Source: Halictus rubicundus
Taxonomy: Eukaryota > Arthropoda > Insecta > Hymenoptera > Halictidae
DNA length: 64,000 nucleotides
Assembly: GCF_050948215.1 (NCBI RefSeq)
Contig: NC_135163.1
Location: forward strand, 1,984,001 to 2,048,000
Reading direction: 5' to 3'
Shown: positions 39,701 through 46,998 of the stretch, piece after piece
How the letters are laid out: each line of letters opens with the position of its first letter
Position numbering within the stretch: the first letter of the stretch is position 1
Made by a program: the position numbers and the translations under genes
Notes under the pieces: model-generated
What the model was told of the DNA's origin: nothing
What the model saw: the letters and a program-made list of their open reading frames with translations, nothing else
The model's database searches: none

Positions 39701-39907
39701 CGAAGAAACGAAAAGAAACTTACGGTGATCGAGCGCGGAATTGGCGACGAATCCTCTGCCGGTCGGACACTCCAAGTTGGTGTTAGCGGTAGCGGCGGTG
39801 TTGCCGATGCCCTGCAGGTGGTAATGCCCGAAGGACGGACCCCTGGGCGCCATGATGGCCGCGATGCTGAAGTCCGTCGCTTTTCCCCTTTCCCCTTTCG
39901 TAGGCAT
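7815..39907 (-). CDS. mid: Tbx20-class T-box transcription factor (midline/H15), C-terminus missing
   Basis: Sequence-specific DNA-binding regulator of the Tbx20 subfamily; in insects this class (midline and H15) patterns heart, nervous system and epidermis. CDS is the complement of 39724-39907, 33035-33422, 21158-21431, 9501-9668 and 7815-7891 (1091 bp, 363 whole codons). Every junction is GT-AG and phases agree. Residues about 12-20 (DFSIAAIMA) resemble the eh1-like FSIAALM motif of vertebrate Tbx20. Residues about 84-120 are very acidic. The T-box spans about 168-356: KELWDKF, GTEMIITKTG, RRMFPT, VDNKRYRYAYHR, LVAGKADPP, KLTNNDMDKHGQ, NSMHRYQPR, TAVTAYQNQL, KLKIDSNPFAKGFRDSSR. VDNKRYRYAYH and NSMHRYQPRIHLVR separate it from Tbx2/3, Tbx6 and brachyury. 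I cannot tell midline from H15. The last exon ends at a donor, so the C-terminal exons are outside or unrecognised. Visible introns are 1.6-11.6 kb; this supports nothing specific on regulation. Confidence 0.93.
8218..9215. repeat. 96-bp satellite array, about 8 units
   Basis: Units begin near 8218, 8314, 8408 (interrupted), 8649, 8745, 8841, 8937, 9033 and 9131, a period of 96-98 bp. Each reads GTTAATAAGTTTGTG, then TCTTGCAACTTCTAT, CGAGTTTGAGGGCCCC, AAAATTTTTACCGCG and a GGGGCCCCC-T-rich end. Variants recur four units apart (GTGGATGCCCC with AAGATTGTGA at 8745 and 9131), hinting at a higher-order unit. As 96 is divisible by 3, open frames arise on both strands; I do not consider them genes. 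Confidence 0.92.
8409..8652. mobile_element. TTAA-flanked MITE (family C) inserted in the satellite
   Basis: TTAA-CACTAGCTACCAAG at the left and TTGACCGTGGTAGGTTTAATG-type right end followed by TTAA at 8649. It sits exactly at the TTAA of the satellite's GTTAATAAG; neighbouring units show the empty site. 244 bp including both TTAA copies; no coding capacity; contains (AAT)n at 8537-8563. Confidence 0.88.
9501..9668 (-). CDS. mid: T-box gene exon 4
   Basis: Acceptor TTTCGCAG before 9668; donor CTG|GTGAGC after 9501; both phase 0. It encodes 56 residues (283-338), from IVLNSMHRYQPRIHLVR to TAVTAYQNQL. The variable loop between these (RQTDDNNLHITDLQKEE) is where Tbx20 proteins differ most. Confidence 0.96.
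11829..12006. mobile_element. hAT-like MITE (family I)
   Basis: Left end TAGACTGCGGATTTGATGCA; the complement of the right end is TAGACTGTGTATC. Internal AAAAACATTAGAAAAATTTA and TTATTTTCAACCTATCAA recur near 58690-58750. Flanking 8-mers CTGACGAC and CTGATATG match at only half the positions. Confidence 0.65.
12400..12698. mobile_element. TA-flanked MITE family J2
   Basis: TA-CAGTGAATTCTCGTTACGAG at the left, GACTCGTAACGAGAATTCGCTG-TA at the right; 299 bp. The next ~100 bases (TTCTCCCGGAGAATCC to CGAGAATTTACTG-TA) recur in part after the copy at 18800, so a companion element may follow. Confidence 0.85.
12809..13006. mobile_element. J1 MITE, inverted, degenerate right end
   Basis: CAGTGATTTCTCTATATGTG at the left after TA. 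The internal TATCATCC complement, TCCCCGCTGCCGCG and CAAGACCCGTGTCGTTGACA match J1 in reverse. The right end reads ATATCGAGAATTCAGTG, slightly altered. Confidence 0.75.
13211..13269. repeat. (GA)n microsatellite
   Basis: A purine tract of GA dinucleotides with a few GGA and GAA interruptions; the longest example of a motif that recurs throughout the window. Confidence 0.95.
14839..15225. mobile_element. Possible outer TTAA element enclosing a family A copy
   Basis: Begins TTAACCCTTAACC and ends CCGTTAAGGGTTAA, short inverted ends with TTAA. The right arm carries GCCGCTTATATGGCGGC and a partner CCGCCATATACGCGGC near 15146-15164. The family A copy at 14846 would be an internal insertion. Confidence 0.4.
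14846..15014. mobile_element. TTAA MITE family A, second copy
   Basis: Left end TTAACCTATTTGCATCAT; right end ATGCAAATGAG then TTGA. The internal GCTGAAATATGAAATTCTTT and GGTGATAAAGGCCTTCTTTT match the copy at 855. Confidence 0.78.
15222..15617. mobile_element. TTAA MITE family C, second copy
   Basis: Left end TTAATACTAAACCTACCAAG; right end GACCGTGGTAGG then TTAT, a decayed TTAA. A smaller TTAA element (15280-15382) appears nested in it. Confidence 0.7.
15280..15382. mobile_element. Short TTAA element, family E
   Basis: TTAACTGCCAGTGATTTTTG at one end and GAATTCAAAAGGGTTAA at the other. Matches 32149-32281 in reverse orientation, including TTTATCTGGAT. Confidence 0.55.
16195..16222. repeat. 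7-bp tandem repeat GGGTCCC
   Basis: Four tandem copies of GGGTCCC, itself a near-palindrome. Confidence 0.9.
18077..18106. repeat. (GGCTC)n pentanucleotide array
   Basis: Six tandem copies of GGCTC; the complementary GAGCC array occurs at 47121-47143. Confidence 0.93.
18463..18556. repeat. CTCCTGC/CTTCTGC 7-bp minisatellite
   Basis: About 13 units of a 7-mer alternating in pairs (two CTCCTGC, two CTTCTGC), ending with three CTCATGC variants. Confidence 0.93.
18800..19080. mobile_element. TA-flanked MITE family J2, second copy
   Basis: Left end CAGTGAATTCTCGTCACGAG after TA. The right end stops at ACGAGAATTC and runs straight into TCCCGGAGAATC, lacking the terminal CTG-TA seen at 12698; a short deletion between ATTC repeats would explain this. 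Confidence 0.78.
20425..20456. repeat. (GCGAC)n pentanucleotide array
   Basis: About six tandem GCGAC units. The same 5-mer, or its complement, forms arrays at nine other places in the window. Confidence 0.93.
21158..21431 (-). CDS. mid: T-box gene exon 3 (core of the DNA-binding domain)
   Basis: Acceptor TTTTTCAG|G before 21431; donor CAG|GTAAGAG after 21158. Its first base completes Arg191 (AG|G). Residues 192-282 run from RMFPTCRVSFSG through VPVDNKRYRYAYHR, LVAGKADPP and HPDSPFTG to KLTNNDMDKHGQ. This is the most conserved part of the T-box and the strongest evidence for the Tbx20 class. Confidence 0.96.
21448..21813. repeat. Block duplicated at 46215-46550
   Basis: Starts TCGAAATATTTCCTTCCATG and includes CTCGAGTCAAATTTTATTCC, AGACTGTAAGAGTAG, GGCGTTCTTCTAGGTTG and GTCCAGATTTGTTC. 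It begins 16 bases inside the T-box intron and continues into the family B MITE and a J1 element in the same order as at 46215. Confidence 0.82.
21814..22061. mobile_element. TTAA MITE family B
   Basis: TTAACCCTTAGCACTCGAAT at the left; CAAGTGCAAAGAGTTAA at the right. Internal TTCAAAATATTTTTTACATT and ATTCTAGGTCGGAAG are shared with all copies. 248 bp. Confidence 0.88.
22101..22284. mobile_element. J1 MITE interrupted by later insertions
   Basis: Starts CAGTCAACTCTCGATATATG and runs through ACCCTGCGGTAGTGGGGATA to CTCGGCGACATA, where a J2 element begins. Its right terminus (AAATCACTATATTTGAAAC) reappears near 22986. Confidence 0.75.
22285..22562. mobile_element. TA-type MITE family J2, third copy, nested in J1
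   Basis: CAGTGAATTCTCGTTATTAG to ACTCGTAATGAGAATTCACTG, 278 bp. It interrupts the J1 element that starts at 22101, so it inserted later. Confidence 0.78.
22582..22964. mobile_element. Possible solo LTR
   Basis: A 383-base block starting TTGTATATG and ending ATATATACA, flanked by TAGACA on both sides (22576-22581 and 22965-22970). It contains an AATAAA near 22832. The surrounding ~18-base sequence AATATATTCATAGACA is also repeated at both edges. No internal retroelement coding region is present. Confidence 0.35.
23749..24492 (+). CDS. Unrecognised 247-aa membrane protein, nested antisense in T-box intron 2
   Basis: I do not recognise this protein. Residues 1-50 are Cys-rich and helical-looking (CPGPCNPRNRACRRAC, then LLEELPPCIRARLCAEDVAALC). 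About 52-150 are Ser/Thr/Glu/Lys-rich and probably disordered. About 155-185 form an amphipathic stretch (ERLDSIRARVTHVSVAFKNI, then MSRLSWLTRIL). Two hydrophobic segments follow: INTLLYTGILLFLARF and YELFLSSQICGVIVVLCW. No signal peptide is evident at the N-terminus. Codons favour G/C at third positions, and the residue pattern is far more protein-like than other long frames nearby. It is intronless as seen and on the strand opposite to the T-box gene. Two other frames stay open beyond the stop at 24490-24492, so the C-terminus is uncertain (frameshift, unseen intron, or true end). Membrane anchoring is inferred from hydrophobicity only. Confidence 0.55.
   Translation: MHRLPECPGPCNPRNRACRRACAQHVATLLEELPPCIRARLCAEDVAALCGNGPRESKSPTTAYRDVSTSSKELEKTERKPVEEPTTKKPSATSKQDEVSNLESNVSTNVSSSAFSNVEATIGTTCPFDGKEAEKIGVRSAQEAETQTPESETYAIAERLDSIRARVTHVSVAFKNIMSRLSWLTRILGISSAGCSCRAINTLLYTGILLFLARFARNTSFYELFLSSQICGVIVVLCWKISGRVPI
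24493..24860 (+). other. Open frames continuing past the nested gene's stop
   Basis: Downstream of the 247-codon frame, the frame two bases further on stays open to a stop at 24858-24860 and reads as a Ser/Thr/Asn-rich tail. The frame one base further on is open for about 83 codons (to a TAA near 24730) and reads as a charged tail (for example DERALDRRSFSIGEHIVEQH). Either could be the true C-terminal extension through an unseen intron or a sequencing indel near 24480-24495, or both could be chance frames in GC-rich 3' UTR. Sequence alone does not decide. Confidence 0.3.
25908..26518. mobile_element. 611-bp fold-back MITE with near full-length inverted arms
   Basis: TA-CAGTGACGCCCACTCATATT at the left; the complement of the right end is CAGTGACTCTCACTAATAT. 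Arm pairs continue inward: CGCATAACTTTGTTAATATT with CGCATAACTTTGTCAATATT, CAATTGGTCGAAATTGCAGA with CAATTGGTCGAAACTGCAGA. The arms reach almost to the centre, so the element can fold into one long imperfect hairpin. No coding capacity. Confidence 0.88.
27695..27746. repeat. (CT)n microsatellite
   Basis: CT dinucleotide tract in T-box intron 2 with one TTT and one CGC interruption. Confidence 0.95.
29317..29349. repeat. (GATCC)n pentanucleotide array
   Basis: Six tandem copies of CCGAT/GATCC. Confidence 0.93.
30057..30468. mobile_element. TTAA MITE family C, third copy
   Basis: TTAACACTAAACCTACCAAG at the left; right end AGTGGTAGGTTTACTG then TTGA (decayed TTAA). Internal sequence matches the copy at 15222, including AAATATAAAACCGGTCATTT. 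Confidence 0.75.
30787..30815. repeat. 7-bp tandem repeat GTAACGC
   Basis: Four perfect tandem copies of GTAACGC. Confidence 0.92.
32149..32281. mobile_element. Short TTAA element, family E, second copy
   Basis: TTAACCTTTTTGAATTC at the left; CGGCAGTTAACGTGTTAA at the right, giving two possible TTAA ends (32270 and 32278). Shares its internal sequence with 15280-15382. Confidence 0.55.
32432..32665. mobile_element. TTAA MITE, family H
   Basis: Left end TTAACCCTCTATAGGCC; right end GGGCTCATAGAGAGTTAA, whose complement starts TTAACTCTCTATGAGCCC. 234 bp, both TTAA intact, single copy here. Confidence 0.72.
33035..33422 (-). CDS. mid: T-box gene exon 2 (acidic linker and T-box N-terminus)
   Basis: Acceptor TTGCAG|GG before 33422; donor AG|GTAAGC after 33035. 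The GG completes Arg62. It encodes residues 63-190: a Val/Ala/Thr-rich start, a run dominated by Glu and Asp (about residues 84-120), then ECHLETKELWDKF and GTEMIITKTG, which open the T-box. The acidic block is drawn largely from GAG/GAC/GAA codons, and its opposite strand gives a misleading Val/Leu-rich open frame. Confidence 0.93.
33813..33854. repeat. 8-bp tandem repeat GAGTGTCG
   Basis: Five perfect tandem units of GAGTGTCG. Confidence 0.93.
34126..34154. repeat. (CA)n microsatellite
   Basis: About 14 CA dinucleotides; a shorter CA tract is at 48482-48503. Confidence 0.93.
34989..35050. repeat. 10-bp tandem repeat TGCATCTGCG
   Basis: About six units; the first ones vary (TGCACTCCCG, TGCACTCACG), the last three are identical. 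Confidence 0.9.
36128..36186. repeat. GGCAAC hexanucleotide tract
   Basis: About ten imperfect hexamers of GGCAAC with AAT and AGC variants. Confidence 0.9.
38933..39176. mobile_element. TTAA MITE family D, second copy (inverted)
   Basis: TTAACACTTTGACTGTCAAA at the left and CATGGCAGTCAACGTGTTAA at the right: the reverse orientation of the copy at 367, with shared internal CAGATCCTAATCAAATTTGG. Confidence 0.85.
39425..39454. repeat. (GCGAC)n pentanucleotide array
   Basis: Six tandem GCGAC units inside T-box intron 1, about 270 bases from exon 1. Confidence 0.93.
39724..39907 (-). CDS. mid: T-box gene exon 1 (start codon and eh1-like motif)
   Basis: Encodes residues 1-61 plus the first base of Arg62. 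The ATG at 39907 was chosen because it is the first in-frame ATG and puts the motif DFSIAAIMA at residues 12-20, matching the N-terminal placement in vertebrate Tbx20. A second in-frame ATG at 39853 (Met19, inside the motif) would break it. The exon ends C|GTAAGT at 39724. Any untranslated upstream exon was not identified. Confidence 0.85.
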
Positions 39908-42608
39908 ACCTTCTCGCGGGACGACACCTCGATTTCCAACTTTTCCGAACGCCTTCGGACCCGTCTTCGTTTCTCGTCGTCGTACTCGTGTCTCCTCTCC
40001 GTTCGTTTCGATCTGTTCCTCCGGGGTCGAGCGAGCACGGTCGTCTCTCGATCGCTCGATCTTCCTCCGAATAAATAGGGTACGGTCGCAGGATCACCAC
40101 CGTCACTCGCGAGAAGACGCGACGCGACTCGTCAGCCTGATCGTTTCGCGGTCGACGCGTCGCTGCCGTCGACGATACGGCGATGAACCGCGAGACGACG
40201 AGGCACCTCCACTTCCCATCGACTTTCGTTTCGTTACGGCGATCGCGAGATGCGCGAACGGTACGAATACTCGGACGACCGGTTGCGAGATCGACTGATC
40301 GACTCTGGTCGACGTTGTCGTCGCAAGCGGGAGGATACACGCGCTGCTCGACGCGCAAGAAGATATGGCCAAAGACTAGGATCGGATCGTCGCGGAGCAG
40401 AACGAACGCGTCTGCGCTGCTCGACTTCCCGAACTCCACTGGGCCGCCGCTCCTCCTCCCACGCGCACCGTTCGCCCCACCAAGCCGACGAGGGTGACGG
40501 CAACGGCGCTCGATCCTGGCCGCTCACGGACCTCCGATAACGCGAGGAGACGCGACCATGCCGAGCCCTCGCGTCCGACAGAGAGGGAGAGTGCGCGCGC
40601 CCCGAGGGGGCGGGGCACCGCCCAGTTCGAACGAGGCGGGCAACCGAGCCAGATGGATCTGGGGCTGGTCGCGCGAGTCGAACCGACCAGCCACGCCGCG
40701 ATACGTACCGGCTAAACCGGGGGGCGGGGCTCCGTCGTCCTCTCCCTCCCCCTCTCCGCGCCGTCTCGCGCGCGCTCCCCGTCGACGGGCCACGCCCCCG
40801 TTTAACCACCGACACGACCACCTCGCTTCGCTACCTTCGACCATCGTCGTCGACGCTACCACCACCACCGCGATCGCAGCCACCTCCGCCACCTCCACCA
40901 CCACCTCCATTCGCCATACCCGGCACCGATACCGGAGGTATCTCGAAGCAGCGTGGCCGCGCAACGACGAAAGAGAGATCGATCGACCCCTCGCGCACCG
41001 GATGCCCGGCGTTCGTACCTATCTGCGTATGTACCACGACTCTACGGAACAGTGGCGTAGCAGTCGGTCCGCCGGTTCTCGAAAGGTCGCTTTTATTCGC
41101 GGCGCTTGCATCGCGATCCGCCAAAATTTCGGTCGCCAGTTCTTCCTCCGCGAAAACTATATACGGTAGAGACATTTTTCTATTTCGATCGACTCCCGTT
41201 CGAGGAAAGGCGCGCACACGCAACACGGTGAAATCCGCAACGGACACGTTCCGTTTCGCGTCGATTCGACGAACCAGCGAACCGAGAACGATCGCGATAT
41301 ATAAATTTATAGAACGGTTGCGGTTGAATCGCGACAAAAGAGTCCAGAAATGCCGTCCAGCGAGGAAAATTGTTTCTCCCAGCCACCGACAGCTCGGGGT
41401 ATCGCGATTACGCCATTGGCGTTGGCCCAGGCGTCGCGATACACATACATACGTATCCACACCGGCCGCTAATAGAGGCGTACACCGTGTTGGATCGACT
41501 TGCCAGGCGGAATCTCGCGTCGTGAATTTATTCGAGTCCGACGATTCCGTGTTCGTCGAGATGGGATGCTCCACCGATCTCACGGAACGCTCCGAGTTGA
41601 GTTAAAGAGAGAGAGAGGGGGAGGGGGGATCAAGAGAGAAAGGTATAGGTAGCCGTAACAAAGCGTAAAAAGGAGAAATCGCGATAAAAACCGTTGCCGG
41701 TATCTGGCCGCTCGTCCCGATCGATCAAACGTCGCCGGGATCGAGGCTGACGGGCTCGAAAAAGGGCGCAACTTGGATGCGGCTCGCGTACGATCGCGGA
41801 GAGACCTCTCCACCGCTTCGCCGCTCTCCTCGGATCTTGGAGAGCACCGGGGGAGAGATTTACGGCGTGTGTTTAGGCACTTGGTCGGTCTACGTAGCCC
41901 CCCTCTTTATTATACTAATTTCTCGGGCATGTCAAAATACCTATCGTGTACCGGCCTCCTGAATTCTATTCGACACGCTGGGTGCCCCCGTAGTCGACCG
42001 CATAAAGGATCCCCATCCCGTATAAAATATGAAGACCCGTCTCTTCCACCTCCTCGCCTTCTTCAGGTAGCTGAAAAGGACGACGCGTAACACTCGAGAG
42101 AGCGAGGGAGAGAGAGAGAGAGAGAGGGAGAGAGAGGGATCGAGGAGTGAAAAGTCTTTCGAACCGCAGGAACGAACGAGCTGTCCCAGGGACCCCCCGT
42201 TCGCTTTGGCATTCGAATGTTTTTAAGGCGGTTGCGGATGCTCCGAGGTGTCACCGTCGCCTTTCAAATTCGTCACCCATGGCGAAACTCGGCGTTTAAC
42301 GGGCTACGACTGTATCCACTTAACTCGAGTTTCTTGTAGCAAACGCGCAACCTCCCACGGGTCGAGGTTCGCCCGGTCGGAGAGATCCGTCGTTGTATAC
42401 CTGCGGTTAACCATGGACCGACGACGCCGTTGCCCTCGTTCTGACTCATTTACGAAGAGGCGCGCGCCATTGTTTGGACGACAACGCGGGCAACCGAATC
42501 CGCATCCGTATCCGCGCCGAGCCGAGCTGCCGCTCGGGCTCACCGCCGCCGAGATAAATGATTTCCATTGTTCCGCGAGCCACGATCGCGGACCGAAACT
42601 CGACTTTA

Positions 42609-42639
<31 letters not shown>

Positions 42640-43737
42640 GAGGAGAGTCGGTGGCAATCGTGGATGCAAATCGTCCGTTTGTTCGAGCGAATCGACGGAA
42701 ACGGAAGAGAAAAAGGGAGAGAAGACGCACCGGGACCGAATGCGAACGAGTCGTGCCAGGCGACCGAGAGAAGACGGAGCTGCGGGGAGAGCTATACGAA
42801 AGTCATTCATCATCGGAAGAGAAGAGAGGCCTGCGCGAGCTGCATCGCCAGTCGGTAGTGGTTACCGTTGCCGGAGGAAGGTGGACGTTGGACGGTAGAG
42901 GTGGTAGCAGGCCACCCACGCAGCGCGCGCTCGAATTCGGTGGCGAGCTCTCGATTATTCGATGATCGCGTCGAATCTCGTCTCGTCCTACCTCGCTTAT
43001 CTACCATGCGTCGCCTACCGTCGCGTCGCGTCGCGTCTGTTTCCTCCGAATCGCACAGAGACTCGCTCACTGCTCTCGGAACGAGAGCAAACCACTTCTA
43101 AACCGTGAACCGTGCTTTCGAGTTCTGGTCGACATCGATCACGCCGCCGAAAGAAAAGACGTTCCACTCGAGTTCGGTCGGCTCGTTGCATGCGCAGCGT
43201 AGCGAGCGAGGGAGCGAGCGAACAGAAGCAGAAACAGCAACAGCGACAGCAGCAGCAGAAGCTGAAGCACACGGTAGGCGGAGTATAAACGAAAATGTTT
43301 CGTGGCACGAGCTTCTCTTCCACCGTCGTCGAGTGGCCGGCCACTCTGGAGAGGGTAAACACACGGTCTCTATTCCTCTCCTCTCTGGGTGTTCCTAATA
43401 ATAACAACGAAATTGCCGTTCGCGGCGGCGATAACGAGGAGACGATGTCGAGGGAAGACCAGACGAGTAGTAAACACGAAGGGCGAAAATGAACAGGACG
43501 AGTTCGGCGTGTCTTTGTGAAAGGACATCGGGTTCCAGCTACTCGAGAGAGCCAGACGAGACTCCGGCCAGGCCGTCGAGAGCGTCGCGGCGCCAGCTCT
43601 CGCTTTCGAGACGAGCCAGCCGAATACCGCCGCGTGGAAAACGTAAACTGTCTAGCTTCGGGCCGCGCTTTACTTACACAGATATTTCCCTCGGTTTTTA
43701 CGATGGCGCCTCTTGGAAAGGAGTAAGCAGTCGCGAC

Positions 43738-43765
43738 CCGTCGCGTCGCGTCGCGTCGCGTCGCG
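43738..43765. repeat. (GTCGC)n pentanucleotide array
   Basis: Five to six tandem units, complementary orientation of GCGAC. Confidence 0.93.
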
Positions 43766-44643
43766 GAGACCGGCGAGTAGATACTCGAGCGAGCATCTGC
43801 CGCGAAGGATAAAGCCGCGAGATAACGTTGCCAGCCGAAAGCGAACGGGCGAGGCAACGAGCGACGATTATTCAAATTAAAACAGATACGAATCGCCAAA
43901 AAGCCTCCAGGCTCGTACGGGAAGGATTTCTCGGTTGCAGCTCGCCTCGCGAGTTCCGATCGGTCTTGCTCGCTCGCGCGCCAACGAGCCGAGCGTACGT
44001 AATGCGGCCACATGCCGCGCGCGACACATTCCTCCTTCGCGACCTTTTTCTTTCCTCTTCTTTGCGTTGTTTCTTTTTTTTTTTTTTTTCTTTTTGTTCG
44101 TTCCCCTCCCTTTGCTTCTCCTCCGCAGCGCGCATCAACGAGATTACAATGCGTGGGCTCTCGAAAGTAGCCGGACCCGAACCGAGAAGAAAAAGAAACG
44201 CCGCGAACGGATTCGGAGGATGACTGGGAAAAAGAGGACGACCGCGCCATAGTCAACCACCCCGGAAAACCATATCCTGCCACGCAACGTATCGTTGACG
44301 GAGAAGGCGGCGCGGCGACGACGGCTATCCATGCCAGACACAACTGACGCCCCCCCCCCCCTCTCCTTCCTCTCAGGACTCTTGTAATAACCCATCAACG
44401 GCAACTTTTCGATGCACAAGCGCGTAACATTTTCGGTTGATGAGTAGAGACGACAGATACAGAAAAGAAAGAACGGTACTTTGATTGTTCCTTCTAACGC
44501 GTAGGAAACGTGCCAACCGTAGCACCATTCTACTCTTTCTATTATCTTTACAACGAGAATGTGGATTTATATGCAAAATACAAACTGTCTTCATTCATTG
44601 CAACACACAAGAGCTACGTACGTACATGTGTTTCTTAACCATT

Positions 44644-44830
44644 TTAACCCTTTGCACTCGGCGCTATTTTCATTCGAAAACTAAATATTTCTTCGGTCTT
44701 ACAATATTTTCATTTTATTGATACGAAACTGATCCGATTTCTACATACAATATTTAAATGTTTAGTGATCTATTAAATAGAATTTTTGTAATGTAACAAA
44801 TATTTTGTACTATTTTTTGCAATTTCTTTG
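44644..44830. mobile_element. Partial family B element, inverted
   Basis: Starts TTAACCCTTTGCACTCGG, the complement of a family B right end, and matches diverged internal sequence for about 180 bases. The far end is not recognisable. Confidence 0.5.
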
Positions 44831-44923
44831 AAATCATGCCACAATTTCTAGGGGTGCTTCAATAAGTGCAAGATAATGAAAACAGTATCTTTAGATTCTT
44901 TGAATATTTTCACTGTTTGAATT

Positions 44924-45138
44924 TTAACCCTTAGCAGACTGTAAGGCGCCACTAAAAATTGCTATCATTATTCAAAATATTTTTTACATTATTAAATTTG
45001 TTTGTATTTAACAAATTACCAAACATTTCAGTATTGTACGAGTGAATTGCACCATTTTCGTATGTGTAACATGAAAACAAATATATAGAAGGGAAATATC
45101 CTTTTGGAGTTAGAATGGCTTCGAGTGCAAAGGGTTAA
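44924..45138. mobile_element. TTAA MITE family B, third copy
   Basis: TTAACCCTTAGCAGACTGTA at the left, with an internal deletion beside it; CTTCGAGTGCAAAGGGTTAA at the right. 215 bp. Confidence 0.82.
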
Positions 45139-45804
45139 TCTCCCATTTTCGTCACGAATGCATAAAATCCGCAGTTTTTTTATAACTATAGTAAACGCCG
45201 TCGTATACGCAATCCCTTTTCCGTCGACCCTGCTGCGGGTGAGCTAACCGCTGGAAATGTTGTTGAGAAAGGGCGAACAGGATAGCTAAGCACATATAAT
45301 TTTGCCATCAGTCGATGCAACAAATTCTCCGTTCCAGGCAGCAGACTGTAGGTGCATACATGTATTAGCAATAATTTTCTTACATTTTTCGAGACCGTAA
45401 AATATCTGTTCGGCATCGACGGGCTGCCGTTAACGAATTATTATCGGTGGTATCGAACACCGGGGCCGTCGGTGAACGAATTTGCATCGCGAGAGGCGAC
45501 AGGCTGTAACGAAGCTGCCATTCGTTGTAGGTACGTACACAGATACCGCGCGAGTAATTTTGCTGATCGCGACGCGACAGCCGCGAAATATCTAGGAGCG
45601 GTTGACGGCGCGGCGCGGAGCGTCGAACTCGAGCGAACTCGATTAACCTCGTAGATATCGTCGACAACTCCGGAGCCGGAGGAACGGATCGAGTCTTGAC
45701 GCGATAAACGCGGAAAGTCCATGCGCGAGATCCGCGGACCGCGATAACGATCGCGAGAAAACGATCGGCACGCGAACGCGTCGACGCCGACCTAGATGTA
45801 CATA

Positions 45805-45996
45805 CAGCGAATTCTCGATATATGTCAACGACGCGGGTCTTCCCAGCGTCATGTATCGTCCAGGAGACATTACTCGAGTGTTACGTTCACACTCCTCGGC
45901 GTCCGAGGCCCCTCACGGAGTATACCCTGCGGTAGTGGGGATAATGCCGCGACGTTTATCATCCAGGCCTTGACGACATATATAGAGAAATCACTG
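45805..45996. mobile_element. TA-flanked MITE family J1, first of a doublet
   Basis: CAGCGAATTCTCGATATATG at the left and GACATATATAGAGAAATCACTG at the right (22-base inverted ends), flanked by TA. 192 bp; ends and target suggest a Tc1/mariner-type non-autonomous element. Confidence 0.85.
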
Positions 45997-45998
45997 TA

Positions 45999-46190
45999 GA
46001 GTGAATTCTCGATATATGTCAACGACACGGGTCTTGCCAGCGTCGTGTATCGTCCAGGAAACATTACTCGAGTGTTACGTTTACACTCCTCGGCGTCCGA
46101 GGCCCCTCACGGAGTATACCCTGCGGTAGTGGGGATAATGCCGCGACGTTTATCATCCAGGCCTTGACGACATATATGGAGAAATCACTG
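45999..46190. mobile_element. TA-flanked MITE family J1, second of a doublet
   Basis: Directly abuts the previous copy, sharing one TA (45997-45998). Same orientation and length (192 bp), differing at only a few positions. The first base is G instead of C. Confidence 0.85.
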
Positions 46191-46214
46191 TATTTGAAAC
46201 GGGCATCGAATGAA

Positions 46215-46550
46215 CCGCTCTATTTTAGTCGAAATATTTCCTTCCATGATTGCTCTGTTCAGTGACACTCTTTCATCCCTTATTCGGAAATCTACGAAAC
46301 GAGTATGCTACTTGCTCCCGCTAACCTCGAGTCAAATTTTATTCCACTTCGGTGCTTTCGGAATCGAAAGTTTCAATCGGATAGTCTACACCGTAGACTG
46401 TAAGAGTAGGTGAGTTAACTCGCAGGCATTCTTCTAGGTTGGCACGCTTTTGGAGATAAACTTACTTGTCCAGATTTGTTTATTAATTTTCGCGTTGTTG
46501 CATTTAGTGTAGGGATTAGTTTGAGAGAGAGATGGAGAGAAATATCTATT
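46215..46550. repeat. Block duplicated from/at 21448-21813
   Basis: Same order and orientation as 21448-21813, followed by a family B MITE and then a J1 MITE, as at the other locus. It is preceded by TTTGAAACGGGCATCGAATG, also found near 22996. Confidence 0.82.
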
Positions 46551-46800
46551 TTAACCCTTAGCACTCGAATGGCGACTATAAGACGTCACTAAAAATTGCT
46601 ATATAATTCTTCAAAATATTTTTTACATTATTAAATTTGTTTGTATTTAATAAATTACTATACATTTCAGTATTGTACGATTAAATTCCACCGTTTTCAT
46701 ACGTATAACATGAAAAAAAAATATATAAAAGGGAATATATTCTAGGTCGGAAGAAATGTTTCGTTTTGTAGTTAAAATAGCTTCGAGTGCAAAGGGTTAA
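46551..46800. mobile_element. TTAA MITE family B, second copy
   Basis: TTAACCCTTAGCACTCGAAT and CTTCGAGTGCAAAGGGTTAA; 250 bp. Sequences on both sides also match those around 21814-22061. Confidence 0.9.
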
Positions 46801-46889
46801 CTTTTCAATTTTGATTTCGTTCAATAAATCACTTCGATTGTATGGAACTTCTGAGGCTGCTGCGCTGGCACTCAAAGTATTAGATAATA

Positions 46890-46998
46890 CAGTGAACTCT
46901 CGATATATGTCAACAACACGGGTATACCCGGCGGTAGTGGGGATAATTCCCCGACGTTTATCATCCAGGCCTCGGCGACATACATGGAGAACTCACTG
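46890..46998. mobile_element. J1 MITE, internally deleted
   Basis: TA-CAGTGAACTCTCGATATATG at the left, GAGAACTCACTG-TA at the right. 109 bp: the middle of the 192-bp form is missing. Confidence 0.82.

Larger units (their letters stand above)
33423..39723 (-). other. T-box intron 1 (6.3 kb)
   Basis: No gene recognised. It contains an 8-bp repeat GAGTGTCG (33813-33854), (CA)n at 34126-34154, GCGAC arrays (34562-34593 and 39425-39454), a 10-bp repeat (34989-35050), a pyrimidine tract (35147-35184), a GGCAAC-type hexamer tract (36128-36186) and a TTAA MITE (38933-39176). Long Arg/Ser-rich open frames here follow base composition rather than protein-like sequence. Confidence 0.75.

Noticed and set aside
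7815..39907. Assignment of the T-box gene to Tbx2/3 (optomotor-blind) or brachyury
   Set aside because: VDNKRYRYAYH, KELWDKF and the eh1-like FSIAAIM motif fit Tbx20; Tbx2/3 and brachyury have different residues at these positions.
40234..41583. Several overlapping frames of 150-250 codons
   Set aside because: CpG-island-like DNA with few stops; poly-Gly run on one strand and poly-Ser/Thr on the other; no conserved motif.
43015..44343. 442-codon minus-strand frame, the longest in the window
   Set aside because: Arg/Ser-rich with a poly-Lys run from a poly-T tract and a GTCGC array; overlapping long frames on both strands show it reflects GC-rich, stop-poor DNA.
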